64,000 nt of DNA from Amycolatopsis sp. EV170708-02-1 (GCF_022479115.1 NZ_CP092497.1:4774001-4838000); one strand, 5' to 3'. Positions 34,120-42,861 are shown, counted from the first letter of the stretch. Translations and numbers: made by a program. The notes: a model not told the origin generated them from the letters alone.

Positions 34120-35457
34120 ATGAACGAGCTGCCTGTCGTGGTGATCGGCGCGGGCCCGGTGGGGTTGGCGGCGGCCGCCGAGTTGGTCGAGCGGGGTTTC
34201 GAGCCGCTGGTACTGGAACGCGGCGCGCAAGCGGGCGCGGGGGTCGCCGAGTGGAATCACGTGCGGTTGTTCTCGGCGTGGTCGGAGCTCGTCGCTCCGG
34301 CGGCCGGGCGGTTGCTGGAGGACACCGGCTGGGCTCGCCCCGACGGCGACGCGTATCCGACGGGTTCGGACTGGGCCGAGCGGTATCTGCGGCCGCTCGC
34401 GACGGCGCTCGCCGATCGGGTGCGGTTCGACGCCGAGGTGGTCGGGGTCGCGCGGCGAGGCCGGGACCGCGTCGTGGACAGTGGCCGTGACGAGGAGCCG
34501 TTCACCGTGCACGTCCGCACCGCCGCCGGGGCGGAGGAGCGGATCGCGGCGCGGGCCGTCATCGACGCGTCGGGGACCTGGACGACCCCGAACCCTCTTG
34601 GCGGGGAAGGACTTCCCGCCATCGGGGAACGAGCAGCGGCGGATCGGATCGCCTACCGTGTGCCGGATCTGGACGACCCGGCGGTACGGGCCCGGTACGC
34701 GGGCGGGCACGTGGTGGTCGCGGGGAGCGGACACTCGGCGCTGACCGCGCTGGTCGCGTTGTCCGGGCTCGCGAAGGACGCGCCGGACACCCGGATCAGC
34801 TGGGTGCTGCGCCGCGGCTCGGTCGGCAACACCTTCGGGGGCGGCGACGCCGACCAGCTCCCGGCACGGGGCGCGCTCGGCCTGCGGGCACAGGCGGCGG
34901 TGCGGTCCGGGCTGATCACCGTCGTGACCGGGTTCCGCACAGAAGCGCTCGAACGCGACGACGCCGGGAAGCTCGCGCTGATCTCCTCGGCCGGACAGCG
35001 GATCGAGCAGGTCGATGAAGTGGTGGCGCTGGCCGGATTCCGGCCCGACCTGACCTGGTTGTCGGAGCTCCGGCTGGAGCTGGACCCGACGCTGCAGGCG
35101 CCGGTCGCGCTCGCGCCGCTGATCGATCCGAACGTGCATTCCTGCGGGACCGTCTACCCGCACGGCGCGAAGGAACTCGCCCACCCCGAGAAGAACTTCT
35201 ACCTGGCCGGGATGAAGAGCTACGGCAGGGCACCGACGTTCCTCGCCATGACCGGTTACGAGCAGGTCCGCAGCATCGCCGCCGAGCTCGCGGGCGACCA
35301 CGAAGCGGCCGCGCGAGTCGAACTGCGCATGGCCGAGACCGGCGTCTGCGGTGGCGCCGGCCTGTTCGACGAGCCGGACGACGCGGCGGCCGGCGGATGT
35401 TGCGCCACACCGGCCCCGGAGGTCCTGACGCTGACGGCGCCGTCGTCCGTCAGCTGA
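34120..35457 (+). CDS. FAD/NAD(P)-dependent oxidoreductase with Cys-rich tail (arsenic island)
   Basis: A 445-residue flavoprotein. The FAD motif is VVVIGAGPVGLAAAAELVERG at the N-terminus, and a second dinucleotide motif VVVAGSGHSALTAL lies around residue 205. An ArsO-like middle includes LFSAWSELVAPAAG. The C-terminus carries ETGVCGGAGLFDEPDD and a terminal GGCC, so three cysteines might bind As(III) or another thiophile. ATG 34120 was chosen since AAAGG sits 9 bases upstream; ATG 34114 is an alternative. It is divergent from the ArsR-GNAT fusion and so likely arsenic-induced. The reaction is unknown. Confidence 0.75.
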   Translation: MNELPVVVIGAGPVGLAAAAELVERGFEPLVLERGAQAGAGVAEWNHVRLFSAWSELVAPAAGRLLEDTGWARPDGDAYPTGSDWAERYLRPLATALADRVRFDAEVVGVARRGRDRVVDSGRDEEPFTVHVRTAAGAEERIAARAVIDASGTWTTPNPLGGEGLPAIGERAAADRIAYRVPDLDDPAVRARYAGGHVVVAGSGHSALTALVALSGLAKDAPDTRISWVLRRGSVGNTFGGGDADQLPARGALGLRAQAAVRSGLITVVTGFRTEALERDDAGKLALISSAGQRIEQVDEVVALAGFRPDLTWLSELRLELDPTLQAPVALAPLIDPNVHSCGTVYPHGAKELAHPEKNFYLAGMKSYGRAPTFLAMTGYEQVRSIAAELAGDHEAAARVELRMAETGVCGGAGLFDEPDDAAAGGCCATPAPEVLTLTAPSSVS

Positions 35458-35480
35458 CCCGGTTCCCGCGGTCGCCGACG

Positions 35481-36539
35481 TCAGCCACCGATGTCCAGCG
35501 TGGCCTTGATGTCGGCGACGGCGGCGCGGGCGGTCATCCCGACACCGATGAGGGTCGCGGAGGCGGGGCCGGTCCAGTCGCCGTAACCGAGAAGGTGCAG
35601 CCGCGGCTCGGCGACCACGCGGGTACCCGCGGTCGGGATCCGGCCGTGCGTGGTCCGCAGCCGCAACGGGGCCAGATGGCCCAACGCGGGACGGAACCCC
35701 GTGCACCAGATGATCGCGTCGGCACGACATCCCGACCCGTCCGTCCACGCAGGACCGTCGCTGTCCAGCCGCGCGAACATCGGGCGCGGGTCCAGCAGCC
35801 CGGCGTCGCGGGTTTCGCGCACCGGCGGGACGGCGACGATGTCGCCCAGCCCGGCCACTCCGGCGGTGTCGGGCCGTCCGGTCTCGATCGCCTGGCGGCG
35901 GCGGGTGGCGACGTCGAAGAGCGCCTTGCCGTCGATGTCGTCGGGCAGATAACGCGGCGGGCGGCGGGTGACCCAGGTCAGGTTCGCCACGCCGACGAGG
36001 TCGGCCGCGATCTGGGCGCCGGAGTTGCCGCCGCCGACGACCACGACGTCCTGGCCCGCGAACTCCTTGGGCGACCGGTAGTCCACGGTGTGCAGCCGGC
36101 GGCCGGTGAATCCGCCGGGCATCAGTGGCAGGAAGGGTCGCCACCAGGTGCCGGTGGCACTGATGACCGCCTCCGCCGCCCAGGTCCCGGTGTCGGTGCT
36201 CACCCGCAATCCGGTGCCCGCCCGGGACACGGCGGTCACCGTTTCCGACCGGAGGATCGGAAGCTCGTAGCGTTTCTCGTACGCGGCGAGATAGTCGACG
36301 ACATGCCCGGCGGTCGGATACCCGGGTCCTTGGTAGGGCGGCATCGGCCATCCCGGGAGCGAACTGTGCCGCGCCGGGGAGAACAGTCGCAGCGAGTCCC
36401 AGCCGTGGGTCCAGGCGCCGCCCGGTTCGGCTTGGGCGTCGAGGATGACGAAGTCCAGGCCCGCGCGGCGCAGGTGGTAGCCCGCGGCGAGACCGGCCTG
36501 GCCTCCGCCGACGACCACCACCCTCGCGGTACCGGTCAC
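35481..36539 (-). CDS. arsO: ArsO-like flavin-dependent monooxygenase
   Basis: A 352-residue protein with an FAD motif VVVVGGGQAGLAAGYHLRRAG and an NAD(P)H motif VVVVGGGNSGAQIAADL near residue 160. Both match the flavin-monooxygenase family that includes ArsO, which is encoded in many arsenic clusters. GTG 36539 overlaps the acr3 stop (GTGA), placing it last in the arsC-arsC-acr3-arsO operon. A longer upstream reading is shadow sequence. Its reaction on arsenicals is not established in the family. Confidence 0.78.
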   Translation of the reverse strand: MTGTARVVVVGGGQAGLAAGYHLRRAGLDFVILDAQAEPGGAWTHGWDSLRLFSPARHSSLPGWPMPPYQGPGYPTAGHVVDYLAAYEKRYELPILRSETVTAVSRAGTGLRVSTDTGTWAAEAVISATGTWWRPFLPLMPGGFTGRRLHTVDYRSPKEFAGQDVVVVGGGNSGAQIAADLVGVANLTWVTRRPPRYLPDDIDGKALFDVATRRRQAIETGRPDTAGVAGLGDIVAVPPVRETRDAGLLDPRPMFARLDSDGPAWTDGSGCRADAIIWCTGFRPALGHLAPLRLRTTHGRIPTAGTRVVAEPRLHLLGYGDWTGPASATLIGVGMTARAAVADIKATLDIGG

Positions 36540-37624
36540 TCCGCCGAGGCCTTCGCTCGCCAGCGTTTCCGCAGCCACAGGCTGACGTACACCAGAGCGA
36601 CCAGCACGGGCACTTCGATCAGCGGTCCGACGACACCGGCGAGCGCCTGCCCCGACGTCACGCCGAAAACGCCGATCGCGACGGCGATCGCGAGTTCGAA
36701 GTTGTTGCCCGCAGCCGTGAACGCCAACGTCGTGGTGCGCTCGTACGACAGGCCCGATGCCTTGCCCAGCAGGTAGCCGCCGATCCACATGACCGCGAAG
36801 TACACCAGCAGCGGCAACGCGATCCGCGCGACGTCGAGCGGACGGGAGGTGATGTTGTCGCCCTGCAAGGCGAACAGGATCACGATGGTGAACAGCAGGC
36901 CGTAGAGCGCGATCGGGCCGACCTTGGGCAGGAACGTGCCTTCGTACCAGTCACGCCCCTTGCTCCCCTCCCCCACGCGGCGGGACAGATAGCCCGCGGC
37001 GAGCGGGATACCGAGGAAGATGAGCACGCTGAGCGCGATCTCCCACGGCGAGAAGTCGATACTCGTGGTGTCGAGACCCAGCCAGCCGGGCAGCAGGTCG
37101 AGGTAGAACCAGCCGAGCACACCGAACATGATCACCTGGAAGACCGAGTTCAGCGCGACCAGCACCGCCGCGGCCTCGCGATCGCCGCAGGCGAGGTCGT
37201 TCCAGATGATCACCATCGCGATACACCGGGCGAGACCGACGATGATCAGCCCGGTCCGGTACTCCGGCAGATCGGGCAGCATCAGCCAGGCGAGCGCGAA
37301 CATCAGCGCCGGACCGAGAATCCAGTTGAGCACCAAGGAAAGCACCATCGTGCGCTTGTCCTTGGTCACCGTGTCCAGCTTGTCGTAGCGGACCTTGGCC
37401 AGCACCGGGTACATCATCAGCAACAGGCCCAGCGCGATCGGCAGCGAGACCTGCCCGATCTTCACCGCGTCCAGGACGCCTTGCAGCCCCGGCATGATGC
37501 TGCCCCACAGCAGCCCGGCCACCATCGCGACGATGATCCAGACCGGGAGAAACCGGTCCAGAAAGGACAGTTTGTGCAGGACGTCGGCCTCACTCGAGGA
37601 GGTCTCGTCGGCGGTGTGCGTCAC
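36536..37624 (-). CDS. acr3: ACR3-family arsenite efflux permease
   Basis: A 362-residue membrane protein with 10 predicted helices. The early region LPVWIIVAMVAGLLWGSIMPGLQ and the central GLARCIAMVIIWNDLACGDREAAAVLVALNS are diagnostic for Acr3, including the conserved Cys before IAMVIIWN that is essential for arsenite transport. Acr3 extrudes As(OH)3 with the proton-motive force after ArsC reduces arsenate. It lies 29 bases downstream of arsC and overlaps arsO. Confidence 0.93.
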   Translation of the reverse strand: MTHTADETSSSEADVLHKLSFLDRFLPVWIIVAMVAGLLWGSIMPGLQGVLDAVKIGQVSLPIALGLLLMMYPVLAKVRYDKLDTVTKDKRTMVLSLVLNWILGPALMFALAWLMLPDLPEYRTGLIIVGLARCIAMVIIWNDLACGDREAAAVLVALNSVFQVIMFGVLGWFYLDLLPGWLGLDTTSIDFSPWEIALSVLIFLGIPLAAGYLSRRVGEGSKGRDWYEGTFLPKVGPIALYGLLFTIVILFALQGDNITSRPLDVARIALPLLVYFAVMWIGGYLLGKASGLSYERTTTLAFTAAGNNFELAIAVAIGVFGVTSGQALAGVVGPLIEVPVLVALVYVSLWLRKRWRAKASAE

Positions 37625-37653
37625 GCTGGGGCCTCCTGGCTCCGGTATGTCGT

Positions 37654-38058
37654 TCAGGCGTCGAGGATCTCGGCTACCAGACCGCGGATGCGGCGGTCGA
37701 TCTCGTCACGGATCGGGCGTACGGCTTCGACGCCCTGCCCGGCCGGATCCTCCAACGGCCAGTCCAGGTAACGCTTGCCGGGGAACACCGGACACGTGTC
37801 ACCACACCCCATGGTGATCACCACGTCCGAGGCTTCGACGTCCTCTGTGGACAGCTTGCTCGGCACCTCGGCCGTGATGTCCAATCCCCACTCGGCGAGC
37901 ACCGCGGCCGCGGCCGGGTTCACCATCTCGGCGGGCTCCGACCCCGCGGACCGCACGAGGATGCGGCCGAGCGAATAGTGCTGAAGCAGCGCGGCGGCGA
38001 TCTGGGACCGGCCGGCGTTGTGCACGCAGACGAACAGCACCTCGGGAGTGCGGGTCAT
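37654..38058 (-). CDS. arsC: Arsenate reductase/arsenate-mycothiol transferase
   Basis: A 134-residue low-molecular-weight phosphatase-fold enzyme. The P-loop is VCVHNAGRSQ (CX5R, Cys near residue 11), and the late VITMGCGDTCPVFPGKRYLDW contributes the second Cys pair and the aspartate loop. Actinobacterial relatives join arsenate to mycothiol for mycoredoxin-dependent reduction. GAGAGG 9 bases upstream supports ATG 38058. It lies between a second arsC-like gene and acr3. Confidence 0.9.
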   Translation of the reverse strand: MTRTPEVLFVCVHNAGRSQIAAALLQHYSLGRILVRSAGSEPAEMVNPAAAAVLAEWGLDITAEVPSKLSTEDVEASDVVITMGCGDTCPVFPGKRYLDWPLEDPAGQGVEAVRPIRDEIDRRIRGLVAEILDA

Positions 38059-38102
38059 GAGCAGGATCCTCTCGGTCCGATGACGCACGTGAACATCGAA
38101 TA

Positions 38103-38744
38103 TCAGCCCTTCAGTTCCTCGAGCAGCCGCCGGACCCGGCGGTCGATCTCGTCGCGGATCGAGCGGACCGCACCCAGCGGCCGCCCGATCGGGTCCGGGA
38201 CGTCCCAGTCGAGGTAGCGCTTGCCGGGATAGACCGGGCACGCGTCCCCGCACCCCATGGTCACGACCACGTCGGCGGCACGGACGACCTCGTCGGTCAG
38301 CGGCTTCGGGAACGCGCCCGCCGGCTCGATGCCGATCTCGCCCAGCGCGTCCGTGACGACCTGCGGGATCGTCCCGCTCGGCCGCGACCCGGCCGAGCGG
38401 ACCATGACGTGCCCGAACGCGTGGTGGGTGAGCAACGCGGCGGCCATCTGCGACCGGCCGGCGTTGTGCACACAGACGAACAGCACCTGCGGCGCGGTGA
38501 CCTGGGTCAACCCGTCGGCCTTGGCCAGGTCGAGCAGGCGTTCGCGGGTGAACCGGGCGGTCAGCGTGGGCAGGTGGACCTTGACCGTCGCGGACCGTTC
38601 GAGCAGGCGGTACGTCTCGTCGACGAAGCGTTCGACCGTTTCCCGGCCGAAGGTGCCTTGGAACCTGTCGCCCAGCTCGTCGGCGATCCGGTCGAGCTGG
38701 ACCAGCACCTCGCGGGCGGGAAGCCCGTCCGTGGCGTGGGTCAT
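38103..38744 (-). CDS. ArsC-like protein with N-terminal three-helix domain
   Basis: A 213-residue protein. The first 80 residues are a three-helix bundle (LVQLDRIADELGDRFQGTFGRETVERFVDETYRLLERSATVKVHL) seen in actinobacterial ArsC variants. The C-terminal 130 residues repeat the ArsC fold with VCVHNAGRSQ and VVTMGCGDACPVYPGKRYLDW. The added domain may mediate dimerisation. GAGGAG upstream supports ATG 38744. It is the first gene of the minus-strand ars operon, divergent from arsR. Two catalytic ArsC proteins in one operon may differ in thiol partner. Confidence 0.87.
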   Translation of the reverse strand: MTHATDGLPAREVLVQLDRIADELGDRFQGTFGRETVERFVDETYRLLERSATVKVHLPTLTARFTRERLLDLAKADGLTQVTAPQVLFVCVHNAGRSQMAAALLTHHAFGHVMVRSAGSRPSGTIPQVVTDALGEIGIEPAGAFPKPLTDEVVRAADVVVTMGCGDACPVYPGKRYLDWDVPDPIGRPLGAVRSIRDEIDRRVRRLLEELKG

Positions 38745-38792
38745 GGCGTCTCCTCGGCACAGGGATCGACGACTGGATCGAAGTCTATGGAT

Positions 38793-38825
38793 CCAATTCA
38801 AAAGCTTGCATCGATGTTTGTCAAT
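38793..38825. promoter_or_regulatory. Candidate ArsR operator region between arsR and the ars operon
   Basis: ATTCAAAAGC and, inverted, GTTTGTCAAT flank CATCGATG (38810-38817). The imperfect inverted repeat (7 of 10) lies 50 bases from both divergent genes. AT-rich DNA here contrasts with the surrounding GC-rich sequence, as expected of a promoter. Confidence 0.45.
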
Positions 38826-38873
38826 TCACCGGGTACGCTCGCCGTCGGAGGGCACTCGGACCGAGGAGGGCAT

Positions 38874-39341
38874 GTGGCGACGGAGACCGGGCGCGGCCGG
38901 AAGCCGGTACCCATCACGCTGCTGATGGCCGAGCCCGCGGCGGTCATCTCCCAGGACGATGCCGAGCAGGCGGCGAAGCTGTTCAAGGCCCTCTCGGATC
39001 CGATCCGGATCCGGCTGCTGTCGCTGGTCCGGTATTCGCCCGGCGGCGAGGCCTGTTTCTGCGATCTCGCCGAAGAGTTCGAAATGCCGCAGCCGTCGCT
39101 GAGTCATCATCTCCGCGTCCTGGTCGCGGCGGGAATCCTCGATCGGGAGCGACGCGGCACCTGGAGCTGGTACCGCGTCCTTCCCGGGCCACTCCGATCA
39201 CTGGAGGCACTTCTGCGCACCGGTGGCCCGCTGGCCGACCGGACCGCGCCGCTGCGATCGCCGGGCGGTCGTCGGCTTCAGAAGGCCACCGGACCGGCGG
39301 AACAGGAATCCAGGACCTCGAAGGCGTCGCCGAGGAGGTGA
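38874..39341 (+). CDS. arsR: ArsR-family arsenic-responsive repressor
   Basis: A 155-residue winged-helix repressor. The core begins ISQDDAEQAAKLFKALSDPIRIRLLSLV; EACFCDLAEEF holds the CxC-type metal-binding cysteines near the start of the recognition region, followed by MPQPSLSHHLRVLVAAGIL. GTG 38874 was selected because GAGGAGGG precedes it; upstream ATGs lie in the operator region. The C-terminus has a 30-residue disordered extension after the fold. It likely autoregulates and represses the divergent arsC operon. Confidence 0.88.
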   Translation: MATETGRGRKPVPITLLMAEPAAVISQDDAEQAAKLFKALSDPIRIRLLSLVRYSPGGEACFCDLAEEFEMPQPSLSHHLRVLVAAGILDRERRGTWSWYRVLPGPLRSLEALLRTGGPLADRTAPLRSPGGRRLQKATGPAEQESRTSKASPRR

Positions 39342-39633
39342 CGGCCACTTTCGCGGCCAGGTGGTGGCGCGACGATACTTCCGCATGATCGCCACATGGG
39401 CGGGCAATCCGACGAAAGATCTCAGCCGCCGGCGCAACGGCTCGGCCCACAGCCCTTGGCCGACCGCGCCGGGCAACCCTGGCCACAAGCGGCAGAGCAC
39501 GTAGCCCGCCCGGCGTGCTCCGAAAGTCGTCCAACGTCAGCGCGGTGACGCTGACCACCACGTCTCCGTAAAAGCCCGCGGCATGGCCGGGCATCCGACC
39601 GGCGTTGTCGTACCCTCGCGCTAGCGTTCCTTC
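39342..39633. other. Intergenic region without a supported gene
   Basis: 292 bases between arsR and a hypothetical gene. Open frames exist on both strands but have no family similarity or ribosome sites. The local sequence is not palindromic, so nothing else is called here. Confidence 0.5.
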
Positions 39634-40062
39634 ATGACCCCGGCCGATGCCCGCGAAGCCCTCCTGTTCCACTCCTGCACACACCCGAACGTGGACGATC
39701 CGCGCTGGAAGACGGGGTTTGTCGGGTCGTTGCGGCCCTTCACCGGCCTGCGGGAGGACAATTACCACGAAGTGATGGCAGCCTTGCGAGCGCTTGCCGA
39801 GCCGCTACAGGCCGATTTGGTTCCCCGTGAGGTGGTTTCCGCCGTGGTCGGGATGTGTCACTTCGCGCGGGCTTGGGGTGTCGCGCCCGACGGAATGCTC
39901 GGCCGGAACGGTCTGATCAGTGCTGCGGACGCGGCCCGTCTCGATGAATGGATCTGGACCATTTCCTACGCCCTGGCCATGATCCTGGACGGCGCCGTGT
40001 CAGAGGCTTTCGACGAGTACGACCGTCGGGCAGCGACGCTCGACGGCAGAGGAGGTGGCTGA
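39634..40062 (+). CDS. Hypothetical protein
   Basis: A 142-residue protein, MTPADAREALLFHSCTHPNVDDPRWKTGFVGSLRP, followed by helical stretches and DEWIWTISYALAMILDGAVSEAFDEYD. No family is recognised; no signal peptide or clear membrane helix. Its stop is immediately followed by the TTG start of the next gene, with GGAGGTGG inside its own 3' end as ribosome site. The pair probably forms a two-gene unit. Confidence 0.7.
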   Translation: MTPADAREALLFHSCTHPNVDDPRWKTGFVGSLRPFTGLREDNYHEVMAALRALAEPLQADLVPREVVSAVVGMCHFARAWGVAPDGMLGRNGLISAADAARLDEWIWTISYALAMILDGAVSEAFDEYDRRAATLDGRGGG

Positions 40063-40251
40063 TTGTCCAAGCGACGATACGTGGCGCGGGGCGTGCCCGG
40101 CGGGTATCGGATCTGGGACAACAAGGCGCGGCGGTGGTGGGGCGACCATTACGAGCTGTGCCCCGACGACCTGCTCGCCGAGTTGAACGACGCCGCCGAC
40201 CCGGTACGGGTCACCGCGTTACTCAAGCGCTATCGAGCGCTCCGGCGCTAG
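40063..40251 (+). CDS. Small basic hypothetical protein
   Basis: A 62-residue protein, MSKRRYVARGVPGGYRIWDNKARRWWGDHYELCPDD, from a TTG start that directly follows the preceding stop; GGAGGTGG lies about 7 bases upstream. The repeated R-I-W-D-N-K-A-R-R-W-W pattern resembles small proteins of mobile or plasmid-borne units, but no family is assigned. Translational coupling to the gene at 39634 supports it as real. Confidence 0.65.
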   Translation: MSKRRYVARGVPGGYRIWDNKARRWWGDHYELCPDDLLAELNDAADPVRVTALLKRYRALRR

Positions 40252-40286
40252 GCTGGCGGATCCCCGGGCCACGCGAGGAGGAAGCG

Positions 40287-40730
40287 ATGCGCAACGAAGC
40301 CATGGAACGGTTGGACGTCCTGGTCGGATCGTGGCGGACGACGCTGAGCGACGCGTGGTTTCTGGAACCGGCCGATCAGGAGGTGCCGGGTTCGGCGACG
40401 ATCGAGTGGCTCGGCGACGCGTTCGTGGTCCTGCGCTGGACGATGGGCGGCGAGGACGGGCAGCCATCGAGCGAGATGGTCGTGGTTCTCGGTCGCAGCG
40501 ACACCCGAGACGCCTATACGGCTCTGTACCACGATGAACGTGGGGTGTGCCGGGTTTTCACCATGACCTTCGACGGGGCGAACTGGAGCCTGAGCCGGGA
40601 AGACCCCGACATGTTCCAGCGGTTCGTCGCCGAGGTCGAGCCGGATCGGATCGCGGGCCGCTGGGAGGCGTCCGAGGATCAGGGAACCACCTGGCGCAAG
40701 GATTACGACCTGATCTTCGAGCGGAGGTAG
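40287..40730 (+). CDS. Lipocalin-like (DUF1579-type) protein
   Basis: A 147-residue beta-rich protein (LDVLVGSWRTTLSDAWFLEPADQEVPGSATIEWLGDAFVVLRWTMGG, then GVCRVFTMTFDGANWSLSRE, and RWEASEDQGTTWRKDYDLIFER). The alternating strands and GSW motif are typical of DUF1579/lipocalin-like small proteins in actinobacteria. GAGGAGGAAG precedes ATG 40287. It may bind a small ligand, but there is no direct evidence. It converges with the gene at 40734. Confidence 0.75.
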   Translation: MRNEAMERLDVLVGSWRTTLSDAWFLEPADQEVPGSATIEWLGDAFVVLRWTMGGEDGQPSSEMVVVLGRSDTRDAYTALYHDERGVCRVFTMTFDGANWSLSREDPDMFQRFVAEVEPDRIAGRWEASEDQGTTWRKDYDLIFERR

Positions 40731-40733
40731 CCG

Positions 40734-42311
40734 TCAGGTCTTGCGGACGGCACCGGTGAAGCCCGCGATGAACAGGGTGGCCGACGCCCACGCCGCGAGC
40801 TGCAGGACCCAGCCCGCGACGGTGAGGGCCTGCCCGGCGGCGGATCCCGTGGGGGCGCACAGCTCCCGTGCGCCCGTCTTGACCAAGGGCAGCCCCAGAT
40901 CCAGCCCCACCCCGATCCGTTCCACCGCACCGCACGGCGTCGCCGGCGCGCTCGCGCGTGCGGTGTGCGCCAGGCCGCCCTGCCCGCCGAGGACGAGGGC
41001 CAGCACGACCGAGCAGGCGAGGACGGTGAGCAACAGCAGCAGCGCCCGCCAAGGTTGATAACCGAAGCCGAGGGCCAGTCCGGTGAACCGGGCCCACATC
41101 CGGTCGTGCCATCGAAGCCCGCCGCGGCGGATCTGGTCACGCCGTTGCGCCATCAGGATTTCCCGCGCCTCGCTGTCGTGGCCTGCCGCGCGGTGGACGG
41201 CGGCCAACTGCTGGTACGGCTGGGCGGCGTAGCCGGGTGTACGGGCACGCAACAGCTCCAGCCACCGGGACAGCCCGATCTGCCGCGGAAGGTCTCCGTA
41301 GGTCAGCTCGTCGATGTCGATCAGCGCTCCCGAGGCCTGATCCGACCGAGTCACCTCGCTGGTGTTCAACCACAGCGAGCCTTCGATCGACGCACCGTTC
41401 AACCGGAGGACGACGGGCGCGGTGCCCGTCGCCCGGAACCCGGCGCGGAGGAACACGGCCCGGTCGACCTTCAGACCGTTCGCGTCCAGGGCGGGCCCGT
41501 CCGTGCTCTCCAGTCGCGCGCCGTCGCAATCCAGCAGGCCGACATGGGCATCGACCAGTTGGACCGCGCCGGTCGCCCGGAATCCGGCGCGCAGGAACAC
41601 GCCGTGATCGACGCGCAGCCGGTCGGCTTGCAGGGCGGGCCCGTCCGGGTTCGTCAGGCACGCCCCATCGGCTTCCAGCCTGCCGAGATGGGCGCCGACG
41701 AGCCGCACCGCGCCCTGCTCGCCGGTGCCGGTGGCTTCGAACCCGCGGCAAAGGGACACGACATGATCGACTCGAAGGAATTCGGCGTCCACGGCGGGCC
41801 CGGACGTGTTTTCCAGCCGCGCCCCCTCGCACTCCCATAGCCCGAGATGGGCGCCGCGCAACCGGACCGCACCGGCCGAGGTGCGGGCGGTCGCGACCAC
41901 ACCGTTCATCGTCATCGCCGAGGCGGTGAACCTTTCGGCGTCCACCGGCGGGTCCTGCGCGGAATGCCCGAACCACGAACGGTCCAGCGCCAGGCCCGGC
42001 AGGCGGCCATCGCGCAGGTCCAGGCCGTCGGGTACGAAACAGTCGAGCAGTTCGACCCGCGTTCCGCCGTCGATGTTCGCCAGATCGAGACGGCCGGTGA
42101 TCCGCGCCCCGCGCAGCCGCAGCCCGTGCGGGTCCGCCTCGACGTCCCGGCGGCTCCGGACCAGGTCACGGATCAGCGCCGCCGAGACGGTGCGGCCGCT
42201 TCCCCAGGACGGCATCTCGTCCGGATCGACCGTTCCGCCACCGGTCAGGTCGAGCACCTCGCCGTCGCGGACCGCGTCGAGCAGGCGCCGCTCCATCCCC
42301 TCGTCTGACAC
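40734..42311 (-). CDS. Repeat-containing membrane protein of unknown function
   Basis: A 525-residue protein. Residues 80-330 hold beta-helix-like tandem repeats of about 48 residues, each with a core like GAHLGRLEADGA, then GPALQADRLRVDHGVFLRAGF. Three good copies and flanking partial ones occur. A helical stretch (AAVHRAAGHDSEAREILMAQRRDQIRR) follows, and at least two membrane helices lie near the C-terminus (ALLLLLTVLACSVVLALVL, then TVAGWVLQLAAWASATLFIAGF). Relatives are often labelled membrane-associated oxidoreductase without evidence. GTG 42311 was used; ATG 42296 is possible. Confidence 0.7.
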   Translation of the reverse strand: MSDEGMERRLLDAVRDGEVLDLTGGGTVDPDEMPSWGSGRTVSAALIRDLVRSRRDVEADPHGLRLRGARITGRLDLANIDGGTRVELLDCFVPDGLDLRDGRLPGLALDRSWFGHSAQDPPVDAERFTASAMTMNGVVATARTSAGAVRLRGAHLGLWECEGARLENTSGPAVDAEFLRVDHVVSLCRGFEATGTGEQGAVRLVGAHLGRLEADGACLTNPDGPALQADRLRVDHGVFLRAGFRATGAVQLVDAHVGLLDCDGARLESTDGPALDANGLKVDRAVFLRAGFRATGTAPVVLRLNGASIEGSLWLNTSEVTRSDQASGALIDIDELTYGDLPRQIGLSRWLELLRARTPGYAAQPYQQLAAVHRAAGHDSEAREILMAQRRDQIRRGGLRWHDRMWARFTGLALGFGYQPWRALLLLLTVLACSVVLALVLGGQGGLAHTARASAPATPCGAVERIGVGLDLGLPLVKTGARELCAPTGSAAGQALTVAGWVLQLAAWASATLFIAGFTGAVRKT

Positions 42312-42394
42312 CCGATCATGCTGGCCTGCCCACGGCACGACGGCAAGCGCGAAACTCGAATGCGATCGGCCCGATCTGCCACTACGGTCCGACC

Positions 42395-42853
42395 ATGCCC
42401 GCGGATACGTTCGTACCAGCCGGTTTCGTCCCGCCGACCGCGCTCGTCGCCGACGAGTTCCGCCTCGAACCCTTGGGACCGGAACACAATCCGGCCGACC
42501 ATGCCGCCTGGATGTCGAGTATCGAGCACATCCGCTCCACTCCCGGCTATCCCGACGGCGACTGGCCGCCACGCGACGGCATGACCCTCGACGAGAACCT
42601 CGCCGATCTGCGCCGCCACGCCGAGGACTTCGCGCGACACACCGGTTTCACGTTCACCGTCCTCGGCCCGGCGGACGGCGACGTCATCGGTTGCGTCTAC
42701 CTGTACCCCACCGCCTCCGACGAGTGGGACGTCACGGTGCAGTCGTGGGTACGGGCCGACAAAGCGGAACTGGATGCCACGCTCGCCGACGCCGTCGCAC
42801 GCTGGCTCGTCTCGGATTGGCCGTGGAAACGCGTGGATCGCTGCGGTCGTTAG
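42395..42853 (+). CDS. GNAT-like N-acetyltransferase
   Basis: A 152-residue protein with a GNAT-type core: DEFRLEPLGPEHNPADHAAWMSSIEHI near the start, FTVLGPADGDVIGCVYLYP in the middle, and VTVQSWVRADKAELDATLADAVARWL. The usual Q/RxxGxG/A acetyl-CoA loop is replaced by VRADKAELDATL, so acetyl-CoA binding is uncertain. It converges with the acyl-CoA dehydrogenase 8 bases away. Confidence 0.65.
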   Translation: MPADTFVPAGFVPPTALVADEFRLEPLGPEHNPADHAAWMSSIEHIRSTPGYPDGDWPPRDGMTLDENLADLRRHAEDFARHTGFTFTVLGPADGDVIGCVYLYPTASDEWDVTVQSWVRADKAELDATLADAVARWLVSDWPWKRVDRCGR

Positions 42854-42861
42854 CGACGCGC

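Noticed and set aside
34012..36351. Minus-strand 779-residue open frame antisense to the flavoprotein gene
   Set aside because: No domain similarity; composed of Arg/Gly/Asp-rich shadow translation of two flavoprotein genes.
39223..39504. Possible gene or degraded gene between arsR and 39634
   Set aside because: The frames on both strands have no recognisable motif or start signal; not enough evidence for a pseudogene.
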